Below, in pieces: positions 26,121 to 35,946 of a DNA stretch of 64,000 bases. The stretch is taken from NCBI RefSeq assembly GCF_009767585.1, contig NZ_WSNW01000001.1, positions 1,952,090 through 2,016,089 on the forward strand, given 5' to 3'. How positions within the stretch are numbered: position 1 is the first letter of the stretch; every line of letters starts with the position of its first letter. The stretch comes from Coprobacillus cateniformis. Its GTDB lineage: Bacteria; Bacillota_I; Bacilli_A; Erysipelotrichales; Coprobacillaceae. The notes beneath the pieces are model-generated. The model made no database searches, was not told the origin of the DNA, and saw only the letters and a program-made list of their open reading frames with translations. Made by a program: the position numbers and the translations under genes.

Positions 26121-26984
26121 TCTATAAATATTTTTAAAGAAGGCACTGTATTTTTGTTTATTAATATTATTCCTTAAGTAAATAAAATGCATTGGTCTTA
26201 TAAGTTCAAAATTCTCCAAATGGATCTGTGTTAATTCACCAGTTAGAAGTTCATGATGGACAACCCCTTCATACAAAAAACTAATTCCCTGTGTACATGC
26301 TAGCATTTTCTTAATCATTGTTAGACTCTGGACTTCAATGACTTTTTGAAATGATGAAAGTGTGTAAATCTCTTGGAGTAGATAGTTTTCTAAAATAGCT
26401 CTTGTTCCTGAACCTTCTTCACGAATAAAAAGTGGGAAAGTAAGCAATTCATCAAATGTAATTTTCTGCTTAGCAAGAGGATGATCTTTATGAGCGACAA
26501 GAATAAATTTCTCATTTTTAAAAAGATGATAGGTAAAGAGTTGTGGATCAAATTGTCCTTCAACAAAGGCACAGTCAACTTCTCCATCTATCATTTTTTG
26601 AACTAATGTTTGTGTATTATTTACATAAATCTGGCATCGTTGTGAAGATGAAGTTAGATATTGTCCAAGAATTTCAGGAAGATAATAATCAGCAATAGAT
26701 AATGTGGATCCAATTGTTAGAGGTATGGCAACTTTATACAATTGAGATTCAAAAATTTCTTCATTTTGAACTTGAATTTTAGCGTATTCATACAAACGTA
26801 GTCCAGCCTCAGTTAATTGAAACTCTTTATGGGGATTTTGAATAAGTTTGTATTGATAATAGTTTTCTAATTGTTTGATATGCTGTGTAACTGCTGGTTG
26901 TGTTAAATGAAGATGTTCAGCTGCTCGCGTAAAACTTTTGCAATCTACAACTTCTATGAATGTTTTCAATTTTATATCTATCAT
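26109..26984 (-). CDS. LysR-family transcriptional regulator
   Basis: This 291-residue protein has an N-terminal helix-turn-helix (TFIEVVDCKSFTRAAEHLHL, TQPAVTQHIKQLENYYQ) and a periplasmic-binding-like effector domain. The ATG at 26984 follows GAGGTG and is preferred to a GTG three codons upstream. It is divergent from a YeiH-type transporter, the classical YeiE/YeiH or CbbR-like arrangement, and probably activates that gene in response to a small anion or metabolite. Confidence 0.9.
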   Translation of the reverse strand: MIDIKLKTFIEVVDCKSFTRAAEHLHLTQPAVTQHIKQLENYYQYKLIQNPHKEFQLTEAGLRLYEYAKIQVQNEEIFESQLYKVAIPLTIGSTLSIADYYLPEILGQYLTSSSQRCQIYVNNTQTLVQKMIDGEVDCAFVEGQFDPQLFTYHLFKNEKFILVAHKDHPLAKQKITFDELLTFPLFIREEGSGTRAILENYLLQEIYTLSSFQKVIEVQSLTMIKKMLACTQGISFLYEGVVHHELLTGELTQIHLENFELIRPMHFIYLRNNINKQKYSAFFKNIYREKL

Positions 26985-27003
26985 TATAATCACCTCGTTT
27001 AGA

Positions 27004-27025
27004 TTATAATATAAATTTATTATAA
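27004..27025. promoter_or_regulatory. Dyad between the LysR and YeiH genes
   Basis: TTATAATA and TATTATAA flank a 6-base centre, a perfect 8-bp dyad in the divergent intergenic region, with a similar half-site TATTATAAT at about 27032-27040. The LysR protein is the likely binder. The AT-rich setting lowers confidence. Confidence 0.4.
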
Positions 27026-27108
27026 ATAAAATATTATAATTTTTATTTATAGTTAAATTATGGTAGAATGCATCTGAAGAAAGAAGGATTTATGGAGATG
27101 GGAATAGA

Positions 27109-28116
27109 ATGAAAAAATTAAAAGAAATATTGCCAGGTTTTTTAGTATGTTTAGTTATAGGGTTATTGGCACAACAAATTGCTCAGTTTTTTCCTAGTAT
27201 AGGAGCAGCACTGTTTGCTATTGGAATTGGGATGTTAGCAGGTAATACATTTTTAAATAATGATATATTTAATATAGGAACAAAGTTTTCTGAAAGTAGA
27301 TTATTAGAATATTCAATTGTCTTAACTGGATTAACATTGCATTTAGCTGATATTATGGGAATTGGATTTGAGGGTGTTGGATTTATTGCTATTCAAATGA
27401 CATTAACAATTTGTATATGTTATTTTATTGGTAAGAAATTAGGTTTCTCAAAAAAGTTTTCACTTCTTATGTGCGCAGGAAATGCTGTTTGTGGTTCATC
27501 TGCTATTGGAACAGTTGCACCGATTGTAGATGCTGATAGTAAAGATAAAGGCATTTCTATTACAATTGTTAATGTAACAGGAACAATTCTTATGGTTGTT
27601 CTCCCCTTTTTAACAGCTTTGTTATATAATCATGAAACATTAAGGACATCAGCTATGATTGGTGGAACACTTCAATCTATTGGTCAAGTGATTGCTTCAG
27701 CAGTCATGGTTAATGGAGATGTTGTTGAGTTTGCAACAATCTTTAAAATTGTACGTATTATTTTTGTTGTTTTTGTTGCTATATCATATTCAAGAATAAA
27801 TTTAGAAGAACATCAATCACTATTTGCTAAAAAAGAAGGTATATCAGCAAAGGTAAAAGCAAAAGTTCCATGGTTTGTTATTGGATTCTTTATTTTAAGT
27901 TTAATTGTTAGTACTGGTATTATTCCAACAGTTATTTCAACAACTGCCAAAATGATAAGCAGCCAATTTGAGATTATTGCATTAGCAGCTATAGGAATGC
28001 GTGTCAAATTTAAAGATCTTATTAAAGAGGGACCAAAAGCTATGTTATATGGCTGTTTAACAGGTGGTTCTCAAGTTGTTATTGCCTTTATTTTAATAGC
28101 ATTATTATTCCACTAA
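27109..28116 (+). CDS. YeiH/UPF0324-family membrane transporter (putative sulfate/sulfonate exporter family)
   Basis: The 335-residue protein has about ten membrane helices and the family stretches LLMCAGNAVCGSSAIGTVAP and LAAIGMRVKFKDLIKEGPKAMLYG. Family members are putative anion exporters often linked to LysR regulators in sulfur metabolism; the substrate is not proven. It is transcribed divergently from such a regulator and ends in a terminator. Confidence 0.88.
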   Translation: MKKLKEILPGFLVCLVIGLLAQQIAQFFPSIGAALFAIGIGMLAGNTFLNNDIFNIGTKFSESRLLEYSIVLTGLTLHLADIMGIGFEGVGFIAIQMTLTICICYFIGKKLGFSKKFSLLMCAGNAVCGSSAIGTVAPIVDADSKDKGISITIVNVTGTILMVVLPFLTALLYNHETLRTSAMIGGTLQSIGQVIASAVMVNGDVVEFATIFKIVRIIFVVFVAISYSRINLEEHQSLFAKKEGISAKVKAKVPWFVIGFFILSLIVSTGIIPTVISTTAKMISSQFEIIALAAIGMRVKFKDLIKEGPKAMLYGCLTGGSQVVIAFILIALLFH

Positions 28117-28148
28117 AAGTATTCACCTTTTGAATACTTTTCTTTATT
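28115..28148 (+). terminator. Terminator of the YeiH gene
   Basis: AAAAGTATTC (28115-28124) and GAATACTTTT (28132-28141), followed by CTTTATTTT. Confidence 0.75.
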
Positions 28149-28196
28149 TTATTTACTAAACAGTATATACTATAAAGGGTATAGGTGGTGATTTGG

Positions 28197-29606
28197 TTGG
28201 AAAAGGAACATATGTTGTATATGTATGTTTATCGTATGGTATTAAGTGATATATATAATGGGAAATATCAATTTCAGGATAAACTACCTACATTATTAGA
28301 ACTATGCAAAATATATAGTGTGGGACGTAATACAGTGCGTAGTGCTTTGATACAATTACAAAATGATGGCTATGTCATTATGCAAAAAGGAGTTCAGGCA
28401 ACCGTTTGTTTTCAACTAGATAGTTTTGAAAATCAAAGGCAGTATAAACAAGCTATCCAAGATTCGAGACAGATGATAATAGATATTTTTGAAACAATGG
28501 AATATCTTTTACCTAATATTAGTGTGGTTTGTTTGCATCGCATGACACCTGAACAGTTTTTTGAACTTGAAAATAAAGTGAATCAATTTTCTATAGATTG
28601 CATTAAAAGTGAAAAAGAGATGATTCAGGAACTATATAATATTTATTTATATGCTTTTTCAATCTTAGATAACAGTCTTTTAAATGACTTATTCATTACA
28701 TTTATGTCTTCAATTTATCAACCATTGGTTGATACAGAAGATGCTCATAGTGAATTAAAAAGAAATATTAAACTTATCCAAAGAACATTAAAGTTCTTAT
28801 TAAAATTTGCAAATAGACAAAATGACTTTATGGTGAAACATATAATTGCCATTATGTGTAAATCAAATGCAAAAATTGCCCTTAAATATATTGATGAATT
28901 ATGTGAAGATATGGATGTACAAAATGAGAAGCAGTTTGTATGGGTAGGTTATCGCAATCAGGATTATCTCTATGTGCAAGTTGTATTAAAAATACTAAGT
29001 GCTATTCAACATCAAACTTATGTAAAAGGAATCTCATTACCTTCGATTGCAAAACTATCTAAACAATATGATGTTAGTGAAAAAACAGTAAGGAAAGCTT
29101 TAGATGTTTTAAGGGAGTATTGTGTTATTGAGACAATTAATGGGGTTGGGTCTATAGTTATTGTTGATAATCATTATGATAAATCAGTACTGTTCAATAG
29201 CCCTTCTTTTCAGGAAAATATGAAAGTCTTCTCTGAGTCATTAGAGCTTATTTCATTAATATTACCAATAATGATGATGAAGGTTTTAGAGAGTGCTTCT
29301 TATCAAGATTTGGTAAGTATCAAAGATAAAACAGAAGCTGATTCATTATTAACCTTAGAACCTCTTTATGATTATGTTGCTGCCCATTGTAATCCTTGTC
29401 TTAAAACTATTTTTGAAGAACTCAAGAAACCAATGGGATGGAATATATTTGTAGGTCGTGTTGTTCATTATTCAGCTTATGATTTAAAAGAACATCATAA
29501 TGAATATTTTAATGCTATTCTATCAAGAGATACTTATCGATTATGTCAAATTGTCGATTCTATTTTTCGATCATCATTAAAAACTTTACAGTTACATATG
29601 AAATAA
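28197..29606 (+). CDS. Large GntR-type regulator with two winged-helix domains
   Basis: The protein is about 469 residues. The first GntR winged helix is at about residues 8-75 (LPTLLELCKIYSVGRNTVRS, ALIQLQNDGYVIMQKG). A second complete one is at about 275-330 (LPSIAKLSKQYDVSEKTVRK, ALDVLREYCVIETINGVG). Between and after them are helical regions with no recognised ligand domain. Normal GntR proteins have one DNA-binding domain, so this chain could bind two half-sites alone. A TTG start at 28197 is proposed because AGGTGG lies six bases before it; GTG codons at 28185/28188 are alternatives. Target unknown. Confidence 0.8.
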   Translation: MEKEHMLYMYVYRMVLSDIYNGKYQFQDKLPTLLELCKIYSVGRNTVRSALIQLQNDGYVIMQKGVQATVCFQLDSFENQRQYKQAIQDSRQMIIDIFETMEYLLPNISVVCLHRMTPEQFFELENKVNQFSIDCIKSEKEMIQELYNIYLYAFSILDNSLLNDLFITFMSSIYQPLVDTEDAHSELKRNIKLIQRTLKFLLKFANRQNDFMVKHIIAIMCKSNAKIALKYIDELCEDMDVQNEKQFVWVGYRNQDYLYVQVVLKILSAIQHQTYVKGISLPSIAKLSKQYDVSEKTVRKALDVLREYCVIETINGVGSIVIVDNHYDKSVLFNSPSFQENMKVFSESLELISLILPIMMMKVLESASYQDLVSIKDKTEADSLLTLEPLYDYVAAHCNPCLKTIFEELKKPMGWNIFVGRVVHYSAYDLKEHHNEYFNAILSRDTYRLCQIVDSIFRSSLKTLQLHMK

Positions 29607-29640
29607 GCAGGTATCATTCAGTGATACCTGCTTATTGTTT
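29605..29640. terminator. Bidirectional terminator between GntR and histidine kinase genes
   Basis: AAGCAGGTATCA (29605-29616), loop TTCAG, TGATACCTGCTT (29622-29633), a perfect 12-bp stem, then ATTGTTTT. The two genes converge here. Confidence 0.85.
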
Positions 29641-29642
29641 TA

Positions 29643-31772
29643 CTATTTATAAAAAGTAATAATTGATTTGAAAAGGTCTCCATCTAACTCAACAGTAAAA
29701 CGTCCACCTTGTAATTCTGTAAAGCTCTTCACAATAGCAAGACCAAGTCCAGAACCACTTGTATTACGCGATTGATCACCTTGAACAAATCTTTCAACTA
29801 TTTCATTTTCATTAAATCTCATTTCTTCAGCTGAAATGTTTTTAAAAATAATTGTTACAGAATCATCATTTTCTATCACATCAATGTAAACCCTTGTATG
29901 CTCTAAGGCATATTTACTAATATTGATAAATAGATTTTCAAATATTCTATATGTTTTTGAACTATCTAGATGACAAATCATCTTTTCTTCTGTAAAAGTC
30001 GTTCTTAAATCTAAATTTTTCTCAGATAATTTATCTTCACACTCTAATTGTGCCTGTTTAATTAAAGCAACGATATCAACATCTACATAATCTAGTCTAA
30101 TATCTCCACTATTTGCTTTACTAACTTCAAATAGGTCTTCAATGAGATTCTTTAATCTTAATGAATTTCTCTCAAGAATCTGTAAATAATGCTCATGATC
30201 ATCATCAGTTAAATGAGGATTTTTTAATAAATCAACATAAGTAATGATAGATGTGAGAGGTGTTTTTAAATCATGTGAAACGTTAGAAATAAGTTCAGTT
30301 TTTGTTTTTTGCGACTTCACTTCCTCTTGCACAGCTTTTTCAAAACCATCTCTAATATGTGAAAACTCATCTTTTAAAGGATTAAAGATTCCAACATCTT
30401 CATTAATTTCCACATTAAAATTACCATTAGATAACTGTTGTGTTGCATTTAATAATACTTGATATTGTTCTTTGATTTGATTAAATTTCTTTTGCAGAAT
30501 AACAAAGATGATAACAGAATAAATACATGCAAAGAATATTCCAAAAACAAAGAATATACTAATACCAGTAATAATAATAAAATTAAATAAAACAATTTTT
30601 AATACTGACTTATTCACTTCATCACTTAAATCAAAATCTATAACTTTGTCAATAATCTTTTTACTGTTTTTTATCAACCATCCTGTACACGTATTTTCCA
30701 TGAAATATCTTTTAAAACCTTTGCAATAAAGATATTTAATCATATAAGCCAAAATCATAAACATGAGATAGAAGATAAACCAAAGTCCGATATTGAAAAT
30801 AGGTGTTAATATATCAGAGAGATTTTGAATACCAAAGCGAGAAAAGAACTCGCCCATAAGATTTTGTGTAGTTGCTATAACCAAATAAGGAGATATAATG
30901 TAAAGCGTTGATGTTACCGTACACCAAATAAATGCCAATATAATAAATTTAATACGAGAAATAAATTGCAGAAATTTATTTTCATTAAGATAATGCATTG
31001 GTATTATAAAAATCATACACATCACAATAAATAGACAAGTTAATAAATATGGTAATGAAAATCTAAAATAATCAGTATTACCAGGATTATTTATATATAA
31101 AGATAATTGACTCCCAGATTGCAGTGTTTTTGGAACTGCATAGGTTATTGTTAAATTTTTAGGATTATTATATTTAATTGTTGAAATAATTTCATTATCA
31201 TCTGAATAAAAATTTTCTTCATTACCTGAATGTGATTGATAATTCAATCTCTTCTCATAAGGTATTTCTATCCCATCTTTTGTAAAATTAACAAATAGAG
31301 AACCATCTTTATCAAATTGAATCTGAATATACCATTGGTATTTCTCTTGTAGTTCTTTGTTGCTCATAATTGAACTTAAATCATCATTAGTATTTGCAGA
31401 GTGAATTTGTGATTCATTATCAACAGCTTGATAATAAAGATCTGTTTGCTTCTCTAATTGACGTATGCTTTGCTTGATTTGATACTGAAAGTTCTCTTTA
31501 GCATCCATAACATCTTGAGTATTGTCTTTACCAATAATTTGCAAATACTCTGAAGTATTAAAATCTTTATTCTTTTGTGTTTTAAGTTGATAATCAATTG
31601 GATAATTATATTCTGATATCAGATCTACAACGTAAGAGGTTATAGTATTAGCATCTCGATTATCCTTGTTAATTGCTTCTTGTATCATTGGATAACACAT
31701 ATATGTTCCAATACTTGTTGCAAAAAGGATCAAGATCATAATCACATGAACAATATATTTTTTCTTTTTCAT
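29643..31772 (-). CDS. Sensor histidine kinase, large multi-helix type
   Basis: This 709-residue protein has an N-terminal helix, an extracytoplasmic domain of about 190 residues, then about six more membrane segments (residues about 235-425) and a HAMP-like linker. The kinase core has the phosphoacceptor His in LISNVSHDLKTPLTS, an N-box (FENLFINISKYA) and GSGLGLAIVKSF. It autophosphorylates and passes phosphate to the response regulator encoded 12 bases upstream. The signal is unknown. The many membrane segments are unusual for a simple VanS-type kinase. Confidence 0.9.
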   Translation of the reverse strand: MKKKKYIVHVIMILILFATSIGTYMCYPMIQEAINKDNRDANTITSYVVDLISEYNYPIDYQLKTQKNKDFNTSEYLQIIGKDNTQDVMDAKENFQYQIKQSIRQLEKQTDLYYQAVDNESQIHSANTNDDLSSIMSNKELQEKYQWYIQIQFDKDGSLFVNFTKDGIEIPYEKRLNYQSHSGNEENFYSDDNEIISTIKYNNPKNLTITYAVPKTLQSGSQLSLYINNPGNTDYFRFSLPYLLTCLFIVMCMIFIIPMHYLNENKFLQFISRIKFIILAFIWCTVTSTLYIISPYLVIATTQNLMGEFFSRFGIQNLSDILTPIFNIGLWFIFYLMFMILAYMIKYLYCKGFKRYFMENTCTGWLIKNSKKIIDKVIDFDLSDEVNKSVLKIVLFNFIIITGISIFFVFGIFFACIYSVIIFVILQKKFNQIKEQYQVLLNATQQLSNGNFNVEINEDVGIFNPLKDEFSHIRDGFEKAVQEEVKSQKTKTELISNVSHDLKTPLTSIITYVDLLKNPHLTDDDHEHYLQILERNSLRLKNLIEDLFEVSKANSGDIRLDYVDVDIVALIKQAQLECEDKLSEKNLDLRTTFTEEKMICHLDSSKTYRIFENLFINISKYALEHTRVYIDVIENDDSVTIIFKNISAEEMRFNENEIVERFVQGDQSRNTSGSGLGLAIVKSFTELQGGRFTVELDGDLFKSIITFYK

Positions 31773-31784
31773 AGTTTTCCTGCC

Positions 31785-32486
31785 TTATTTTTCAATTTTA
31801 TATCCTACGCCCCAAACAACTTTAAGGTAGCGAGGATTCTTTGGGTCAATTTCAATTTTTTCTCTTAGATTACGAACATGGACCATAACAGTATCTGTAC
31901 TAATAGCATCTTCTTGCCATACACTTTCATAAATGTTATCAGCTGAAAAAACCTTACCAGGATATTCCATGAGTAATTGTAAGATCTTAAATTCTATAGG
32001 AGTGACTTTTATGATTTTTCCTTCAACAGTCACCTGTTTTGTATCTAAATTAAGTTCTAAGCCACCAACAACATAACTGTTTTCATGCTGCTGATCTAAA
32101 ATAACGTTTAAATAACGAGAATAACGTCGCAATTGAGAGGAAACTCTCGCCAATAATTCCATTGGAACAAATGGTTTTGTAACATAATCGTCTGCACCAA
32201 TATTTAAGCCAGTAATTTTATCTATATCTTCTGATTTGGCTGAAAGCATGATAATAGGGAAGTCATAGTTTTCCCTAACTTTCATAGTCATTTGTATACC
32301 ATCCATTATAGGCATCATAATATCAACAATTGCTAAATGAATTGTTTGATTTGAAATAATATTTAATCCCTCTTGTCCATTATTTGCTTTATACACATGA
32401 TATCCTTGTGTTTTTAAATAGATTTCTATTGCATCACAAATCTCAATTTCATCTTCAACAACCAAAACATTATATTCCATAATCAT
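31785..32486 (-). CDS. OmpR-family response regulator
   Basis: The 233-residue protein has a receiver domain (VVEDEIEICDAIE; phosphoacceptor Asp in LAIVDIMMPIMDG; Lys in DDYVTKPF) and a C-terminal winged helix (KVTPIEFKILQLLMEYPGKV, TVMVHVRNLREKIE). It is the partner of the adjacent kinase. Two ATG codons, at 32486 and 32480, share the GAGGG site and the choice is open. A TATAAT lies upstream at about 32510 on the minus strand. Confidence 0.93.
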   Translation of the reverse strand: MIMEYNVLVVEDEIEICDAIEIYLKTQGYHVYKANNGQEGLNIISNQTIHLAIVDIMMPIMDGIQMTMKVRENYDFPIIMLSAKSEDIDKITGLNIGADDYVTKPFVPMELLARVSSQLRRYSRYLNVILDQQHENSYVVGGLELNLDTKQVTVEGKIIKVTPIEFKILQLLMEYPGKVFSADNIYESVWQEDAISTDTVMVHVRNLREKIEIDPKNPRYLKVVWGVGYKIEK

Positions 32487-32557
32487 AATCCCTCACTTTT
32501 CTTCCTTATTATACTGAATTTCTGAGAAGAAATGTAGAGGCTAAAACGAAAGAATTT

Positions 32558-33247
32558 CTAAAGATTATAACCAATCTCTTTCTTTGTAGTTATTTTTCTA
32601 TAAATATAAATTCCAATTAATGAAACTATTGCTGTGATTACAAAGACTATAATAGAAAATATATAATTTTCTACACCAATAGCATGACCTCCAATTGTAC
32701 TTGTAATAATGGATGGAATTCTTGCTATGGTTGTAATAAATAAAAATGTAGATAATTTCATATCTGTGAGCGGTATGAAATAAGTCATTATATCTTTTGG
32801 TGTACCAGGTATAAAGAAAATAATGAAACATAATATATTTCTTTTTTCTTTATTTTTTAAAAATTCAACTTCATTGACTTTATCTAATCCTATAAGTTTA
32901 TCAATAAAACGTATACCACATTTTTTAACAAATAAATAAATTATTGATGAACCAACTGCACTACCAATCATACATATAATCATCCCGACTATTGGACCAT
33001 AGATAAAACCAGCCATAATTTCAATGATTTCACCAGGTAGAAAAACAAATACAACTTGTAAGGTCATAATACCTATAAGTAACAATTGTCCACCAATTCC
33101 ATAACTTTGTAACTGTGTACGTAAAACTTGTGGGTCTTTAAGAATATCCATTAGTGGTTGATATAATAATAAACATGCGAGACCCATAACTAAAAAACAT
33201 ATGAATATAAAACTCAATTCTTTTTTCTTTTGCTTTAAATATTGCAT
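32558..33247 (-). CDS. TVP38/TMEM64-family (VTT-domain) membrane protein
   Basis: This 229-residue protein has five or six membrane helices and the VTT stretch FLPGEIIEIMAGFIYGPIVG, then FFIPGTPKDIMTYF with the conserved Pro-Gly. VTT-domain proteins are lipid or phospholipid scramblase-like proteins (DedA superfamily). The start follows AAGGAG nine bases before the ATG. It is upstream of and on the same strand as the two-component system and could be part of its regulon. Confidence 0.87.
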   Translation of the reverse strand: MQYLKQKKKELSFIFICFLVMGLACLLLYQPLMDILKDPQVLRTQLQSYGIGGQLLLIGIMTLQVVFVFLPGEIIEIMAGFIYGPIVGMIICMIGSAVGSSIIYLFVKKCGIRFIDKLIGLDKVNEVEFLKNKEKRNILCFIIFFIPGTPKDIMTYFIPLTDMKLSTFLFITTIARIPSIITSTIGGHAIGVENYIFSIIVFVITAIVSLIGIYIYRKITTKKEIGYNL

Positions 33248-33371
33248 TGTACATCACTCCTTACTGACAATGTTATTATGCACATTCTTTTGAAAGTTCA
33301 ACTGGCTAATTTTGAAAAGAAATTCTTAAGAAAAAATAAAGAAAGCGGTTATCACAATTGTATTTTGAAAA

Positions 33372-33412
33372 TAAAAAATCTTATGCCAGCCTATGAGAAT
33401 AGCATAAGATCT
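33372..33412 (-). terminator. Terminator of the Rpn-type gene
   Basis: ATCTTATGC (33378-33386) and GCATAAGAT (33402-33410). On the minus strand the stem is followed by TTTTTT. Confidence 0.75.
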
Positions 33413-33425
33413 TAATTCTATTTAT

Positions 33426-34361
33426 TTAATTGAAGATATTCATGATATCTTCTTCAGTTCTTGCATTCAGTATAGTAAGTGTTACCTGATTAAGTTCATC
33501 AGTTGTACTGTTCTCTAATTTCATAATCAATTCATCTGATATGACTCCAAATTTGCTTTTTAGGAGTGTAAGTAATAGTGAAACTTTTCCCTTCATTTCT
33601 CTTTCTTTGACATATTCATCAAATACAGCACACATATTTATTTCCTCACTTTCTTCTTTTTGTATCTTGATACCAAATTTCTTGTTTCCTATAACTGTTG
33701 CTACAACAACTACGACTTCCTTTGTTAATATCATATCTCTTAGACTTTCTAAATTCCTATCCCATTGATAGAACTTTTGTACTGCCTCTATCATCATGAT
33801 ATTATCTGGATGATTTAACTGACTGACATCAATATCCTTAATATCATAGATATGTCCATACCAATCGTTTATTAAATACTTATATATGTATGGAATGACC
33901 ATTCTTTCTGTTAAGGAATAAGGCTGTCTCCATTTCTTATCACCATAGTAAAGAACACAGGTCACAACAGGTATTGGATAGAATGATTTTCTAGAAGTAA
34001 TGTTTACCATATGAAATTGCTGATTGTATGTAATCGTATCATAAACTAATATCCGAAAGGGCATGGTATAATCAATTGTCTGCTGATTTTCAAGTCCAAT
34101 CAATATAGGAGCATCGGTATGATTGACTCTCATTATAATATCTCTGGCTTTGCTGACACTGATATTCATAGCTTTATGATGAAAAACAGTAGAACTATTA
34201 GAGTCATAGAGAGATAGGTTTTCATTGTACAATATAGTTTGTCCGTGAAAGAGAAGACAGTTGATAAGATCAGCAAAACGATCTTTTCGTTTAAAGAAGT
34301 CCTTAAGAGTTGGATCAGGTGTCGTGTCTGATAGAACATTATGATGAGTCACAGTATACAT
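33426..34361 (-). CDS. Rpn-family PD-(D/E)XK nuclease / putative transposase
   Basis: This 311-residue protein matches the Rpn/YhgA-like type: PTLKDFFKRKDRFADLINCL, ILIGLENQQTIDYTMPFRIL (the ENQ motif of the nuclease site), VVTCVLYYGDKKW and a C-terminal helical region ending in LNARTEEDIMNIFN. E. coli Rpn proteins promote recombination and cut DNA. Such genes are commonly repeated in gut Firmicutes. The ATG at 34361 after AAGGAGG is preferred to an upstream start that would add 18 odd residues. Confidence 0.83.
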   Translation of the reverse strand: MYTVTHHNVLSDTTPDPTLKDFFKRKDRFADLINCLLFHGQTILYNENLSLYDSNSSTVFHHKAMNISVSKARDIIMRVNHTDAPILIGLENQQTIDYTMPFRILVYDTITYNQQFHMVNITSRKSFYPIPVVTCVLYYGDKKWRQPYSLTERMVIPYIYKYLINDWYGHIYDIKDIDVSQLNHPDNIMMIEAVQKFYQWDRNLESLRDMILTKEVVVVVATVIGNKKFGIKIQKEESEEINMCAVFDEYVKEREMKGKVSLLLTLLKSKFGVISDELIMKLENSTTDELNQVTLTILNARTEEDIMNIFN

Positions 34362-34519
34362 AAATACCTCCTTAATAAAATGAAAGAGGCATATTCTAGA
34401 TATATCATAACACAAAGATTGCTAAAAGAAAATATATATAGAAAAGAAAATCATGCCTCTTACTATATATATTCATATTTTTTTTGTATTTTTCTTTTTT
34501 ATTCTGTAAAAAGTTAAAA

Positions 34520-34556
34520 ATAAAAAATGGTCAATCCTTTTACAGTTTGAACCATT
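34520..34556 (-). terminator. Terminator of the HD-domain gene
   Basis: AATGGT (34526-34531) and ACCATT (34551-34556), with partial further pairing; on the minus strand followed by TTTTATTTTT. Confidence 0.6.
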
Positions 34557-34573
34557 ATAACATATAAGAAAAA

Positions 34574-35155
34574 TTAGTTTTTACCTTCAATAAAATATGT
34601 GGCTTCCATATCAGCAGTTGATAAAGCAAAGGCTAATGGGAACATCTCAAATGCAGCACCAACATTACGAGCATCTTCACTACCTGAAAAGCCCATATGG
34701 TAGCGAATTGCAAAAGCTTCTTCCCTTGTTAAACGCATATAGCCGCTAATCATATAGACACTTTTCTCACCATGTCCATATGGTAGAGTATCATTGTATT
34801 CAAATGTTGGAACCTGTTTCCATTGACCATTTTCTTTAACATTTCTTGTTCCTTTTTTATAACAATTAATCTTGCACAAATCGTGCAACAAAGCCACAAT
34901 AGCAATACTCTCATCATTATAATTTAAACCATAAGTTGTTTTAACCCTTGTTCTTTCTAAATAGTCTTTGAGACAATCATAAACATTTAAACTATGTTCA
35001 ACTAATCCACCATCGTAATTTCCATGATATCTAGCACTAGCTGGTGCATCAAAAAAATCAGAACTATGTGACATTAAATATTCTAATAATTTATCACTAC
35101 CTTCTCGATGAATATATTTCTTATAAACTTCAATAAATCTTTCCTTATTATTCAT
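34574..35155 (-). CDS. HD-domain phosphohydrolase-like protein
   Basis: This 193-residue protein carries the HD metal motif: GLVEHSLNVYDCL, then VALLHDLCKINCYKK, and later YGHGEKSVYM and IRYHMGF. HD proteins cleave phosphodiesters or phosphomonoesters of nucleotides; which one is unknown. It is cytoplasmic and stands alone. Confidence 0.83.
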   Translation of the reverse strand: MNNKERFIEVYKKYIHREGSDKLLEYLMSHSSDFFDAPASARYHGNYDGGLVEHSLNVYDCLKDYLERTRVKTTYGLNYNDESIAIVALLHDLCKINCYKKGTRNVKENGQWKQVPTFEYNDTLPYGHGEKSVYMISGYMRLTREEAFAIRYHMGFSGSEDARNVGAAFEMFPLAFALSTADMEATYFIEGKN

Positions 35156-35204
35156 GACCTCACATCCTTTTTCAAATTATAACAAATTTAAACAAAAAGT
35201 ACAT

Positions 35205-35861
35205 CTATTCATATACCTTTTGTTTAGAGAAAATTTGCACTGTTGTTTCTAATAGACTTTCTTGTTTGACCTTTCTAAGGTCTAAATGGAATATCTTTAA
35301 TGTGAATTGTAGAATGAACCCAATACCAAAAACACAAATAAGAGTCCCTATTCCTACTGGAGCACCCAGCATAAATCCAATAATAAAAACACTTATTTCA
35401 ATAATGGCTTTAATTGTACCTATAGACATATGATTTGATTTTTTAGCAATTGCGATTAACATCGCATCACGAGGACCTACACTTAAACCAGCACTGGTAT
35501 ATAAATAGACACCAAAAGATTGAATAAATAAACTAGTAATAAGTAATATAATTGCAAGCGGTAACGATGTTATTTGTGGAATAAATTCAAAAGATAAAAA
35601 TAAATCTGTTGTTTTACCAATAATCATAATATCCAACAATGTGCCAAATCCAATGGGTTGTTTAAGAATAATATCAATGAACAATACAAATATACCAGTT
35701 AATAATACAACGGTACCATATTGAATAGGTAATACATTTGTTATACCTAATGCAAATGTATCCCATGCATTAACACCAATTCCTGATTGGATACTTAATG
35801 TTGCTCCAAATGCAAAAACAGGCATAGATATCAATAATCTTATAAATCTCTTTGAATACAT
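35205..35861 (-). CDS. YczE/YitT-type integral membrane protein
   Basis: This 218-residue protein has five or six hydrophobic segments and the family pattern GATLSIQSGIGVNAWDTFA, GFGTLLDIMIIGK and GLSVGPRDAMLIAIAKK. Function unknown; some YczE proteins affect antibiotic synthesis. The ATG at 35861 follows GGGAG; an upstream ATG would add 33 residues without ribosome-binding support and would overlap the divergent ybaK start. Confidence 0.82.
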   Translation of the reverse strand: MYSKRFIRLLISMPVFAFGATLSIQSGIGVNAWDTFALGITNVLPIQYGTVVLLTGIFVLFIDIILKQPIGFGTLLDIMIIGKTTDLFLSFEFIPQITSLPLAIILLITSLFIQSFGVYLYTSAGLSVGPRDAMLIAIAKKSNHMSIGTIKAIIEISVFIIGFMLGAPVGIGTLICVFGIGFILQFTLKIFHLDLRKVKQESLLETTVQIFSKQKVYE

Positions 35862-35946
35862 ATTTTTTCTCCCTAATGCTTTCGTTTTTATCTTATCAAT
35901 ATTATAATGAAGGTAATGTAAAAAGCAAGATAAGTAGGTGTAAATA

